Shown: piece after piece, positions 63,111 through 64,000 of the stretch | Numbering within the stretch: the stretch's first letter is position 1 | How the letters are laid out: each line of letters opens with the position of its first letter | Assembly (NCBI RefSeq): GCF_003024605.1 | Contig: NZ_PYJQ01000009.1 | Coordinates: forward strand, 372,001 to 436,000 | Direction: 5' to 3' | DNA from: Rhizobium sp. JAB6 | GTDB lineage: Bacteria; Pseudomonadota; Alphaproteobacteria; Rhizobiales; Rhizobiaceae | DNA length: 64,000 nt | Notes under the pieces: model-generated | Database searches by the model: none | What the model saw: the letters and a program-made list of their open reading frames with translations, nothing else | What the model was told of the DNA's origin: nothing | Position numbers and translations under genes: made by a program

Positions 63111-63134
63111 ACCTCCCCGCTCCGGCGGGGAGGT
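63111..63134 (+). terminator. Intercistronic hairpin between binding protein and permease genes
   Basis: ACCTCCCCGC (63111-63120) pairs with GCGGGGAGGT (63125-63134), loop TCCG, followed by only TT then CC. It is a strong stem with a short T tract, the kind of element that lets more binding protein than permease be made from one operon. Confidence 0.55.
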
Positions 63135-63168
63135 TTCCATTTTTCTGACGCCGCGGATTGGGCCAATC

Positions 63169-64000
63169 ATGAGCATCGCCACAACATCAACGGTCAGTTC
63201 CACTCCCATGATCAACAAGCGTTTGGTTGTCGACTGGCTGGGAATAGCGCCCTTCCTGATCTTCGCGCTGCTGTTTCTGATTCTCCCGACGATCTACCTG
63301 ATCGCCGGCGCTTTTCTGACGCCTGACGGCAGCCTGACGCTGAAGAACATCGGCGATCTGTTCACGCCGACGATCATGAGCGCCTACTTGATCAGTATCA
63401 AAATCTCGGTCGCTTCGGCGCTCGGCGGCGCGATCATCGGTTTTTACCTGGCTTGGGCGCTCGTCCTTGGCGGGCTCCCCACTTGGATCCGTCACGCCTT
63501 CCTGACTTTCTCGGGGGTGGCATCGAATTTCGCCGGCGTGCCGCTGGCCTTCTCGTTCATCGCCACCCTGGGCCGCCAGGGTCTGGTCACGATATTGCTC
63601 GCTCATTTCGGCTTCAACCTCTACGGCACCGGCTTTAACCTGCTGAGCTTCTTCGGCCTGACCATTACCTATATGTACTTCCAGATCCCGCTGATGGTGC
63701 TGATCATTACCCCTGCGCTCGACGGCATGAAGAAGGAATGGCACGAAGCGGCTTCCATTCTCGGCGCTACCAATGGGCAATATTGGCGGATGGTCGCCCT
63801 GCCGATCCTCTGGCCGAGCCTGCTTGGCACGACGCTGCTACTGTTTGCAAATTCGTTCGGCGCCATCGCGACGGCAATTGCACTTACGGGCAGCTCGCTG
63901 AATATCGTTCCGATCGTGCTCTATGCGCAAATCCGCGGCGACGTGCTGCACAATGCCAATCTTGGCTATGCGCTGGCGCTCGGCATGATTGTCATCACCG
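63169..64000 (+). CDS. ABC transporter permease, right-truncated by window
   Basis: Inner-membrane subunit of the importer served by the binding protein at 61993. The visible 277 codons begin MSIATTSTVSSTPMINKRLV and contain the first helix (WLGIAPFLIFALLFLILPTIY), further hydrophobic segments, and the EAA loop EWHEAASILGATNGQYWRMVALPILWP that contacts the ATPase. It resembles PotB-type permeases of the polyamine/aminoethylphosphonate importer group. The gene runs off the right edge without a stop; a second permease and an ATPase are expected beyond. Confidence 0.93.
   Translation, partial: MSIATTSTVSSTPMINKRLVVDWLGIAPFLIFALLFLILPTIYLIAGAFLTPDGSLTLKNIGDLFTPTIMSAYLISIKISVASALGGAIIGFYLAWALVLGGLPTWIRHAFLTFSGVASNFAGVPLAFSFIATLGRQGLVTILLAHFGFNLYGTGFNLLSFFGLTITYMYFQIPLMVLIITPALDGMKKEWHEAASILGATNGQYWRMVALPILWPSLLGTTLLLFANSFGAIATAIALTGSSLNIVPIVLYAQIRGDVLHNANLGYALALGMIVIT

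Overview
The window is chromosomal DNA of an alphaproteobacterium, almost certainly Rhizobiaceae and most likely Rhizobium. This rests on gene order (mraZ to murB, then ddlB-ftsQ-ftsA-ftsZ-lpxC-bamD-recN), an FtsZ with a long Pro/Gln-rich linker, a betaine-lipid btaAB pair, a PPi-type phosphofructokinase and uniformly GC-rich coding sequence. No insertion sequence, prophage, tRNA, rRNA operon or CRISPR array was seen.

Layout. (1) 1-25152, almost all on the minus strand, is the division and cell wall (dcw) cluster. Transcription starts at a promoter near 25119-25147 covered by four 10-bp-phased TGGGN repeats, the expected MraZ operator. It runs mraZ, rsmH, ftsL, ftsI, murE, murF, mraY, murD, ftsW, a possible 62-codon ORF, murG, murC, murB, with most junctions overlapping by 1-4 bases. 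An aquaporin and an MFS transporter, each closed by a terminator, separate murB from ddlB-ftsQ-ftsA-ftsZ. Then come lpxC, bamD and the 5' part of recN. (2) 25372-25772 is rnpB (RNase P RNA), minus strand. (3) 25836-38833 mixes a FAD oxidoreductase, several peptidoglycan-active enzymes (two SLT transglycosylases, a zinc amidase, a GH25 muramidase, an MltB-type enzyme), a DjlA-like co-chaperone, PPi-PFK, a LysE exporter, a class C beta-lactamase-fold protein and btaAB for phosphorus-free membrane lipid. (4) 38943-53273 is housekeeping and accessory metabolism: two DMT transporters, a stand-alone 25-codon membrane microprotein gene, metF with a SahR-type ArsR/methyltransferase regulator and its palindromic operator, ettA, an RNase T2, an alpha/beta hydrolase, a coupled CoA-transferase/TPP-enzyme pair, RidA, two small enzyme-like proteins and an L,D-transpeptidase. 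(5) 53352-54060 is an antitoxin/PIN-toxin pair with an operator-like inverted repeat. (6) 54107-64000 is a catabolic locus: an N-formylglutamate amidohydrolase-family protein, an amino acid/amine permease, a glutamine-synthetase-like ligase, an aldehyde dehydrogenase and an iron-type alcohol dehydrogenase on the minus strand, divergent from an RpiR/SIS regulator, a periplasmic binding protein and an ABC permease that runs off the right edge.

How the genes work together. The dcw block makes lipid II (MurB-G, MraY, Ddl) and builds the divisome (FtsZ, A, Q, L, I, W). LpxC and BamD extend the envelope theme to lipid A and outer-membrane proteins, and the hydrolases at 27-38 kb remodel the same wall. 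The last 10 kb looks like a gamma-glutamylation route for an amine or amino alcohol: uptake, glutamyl ligation, two oxidations, amide hydrolysis. That is the best candidate for an undescribed system. All gene functions are read from sequence motifs; no database search was possible.
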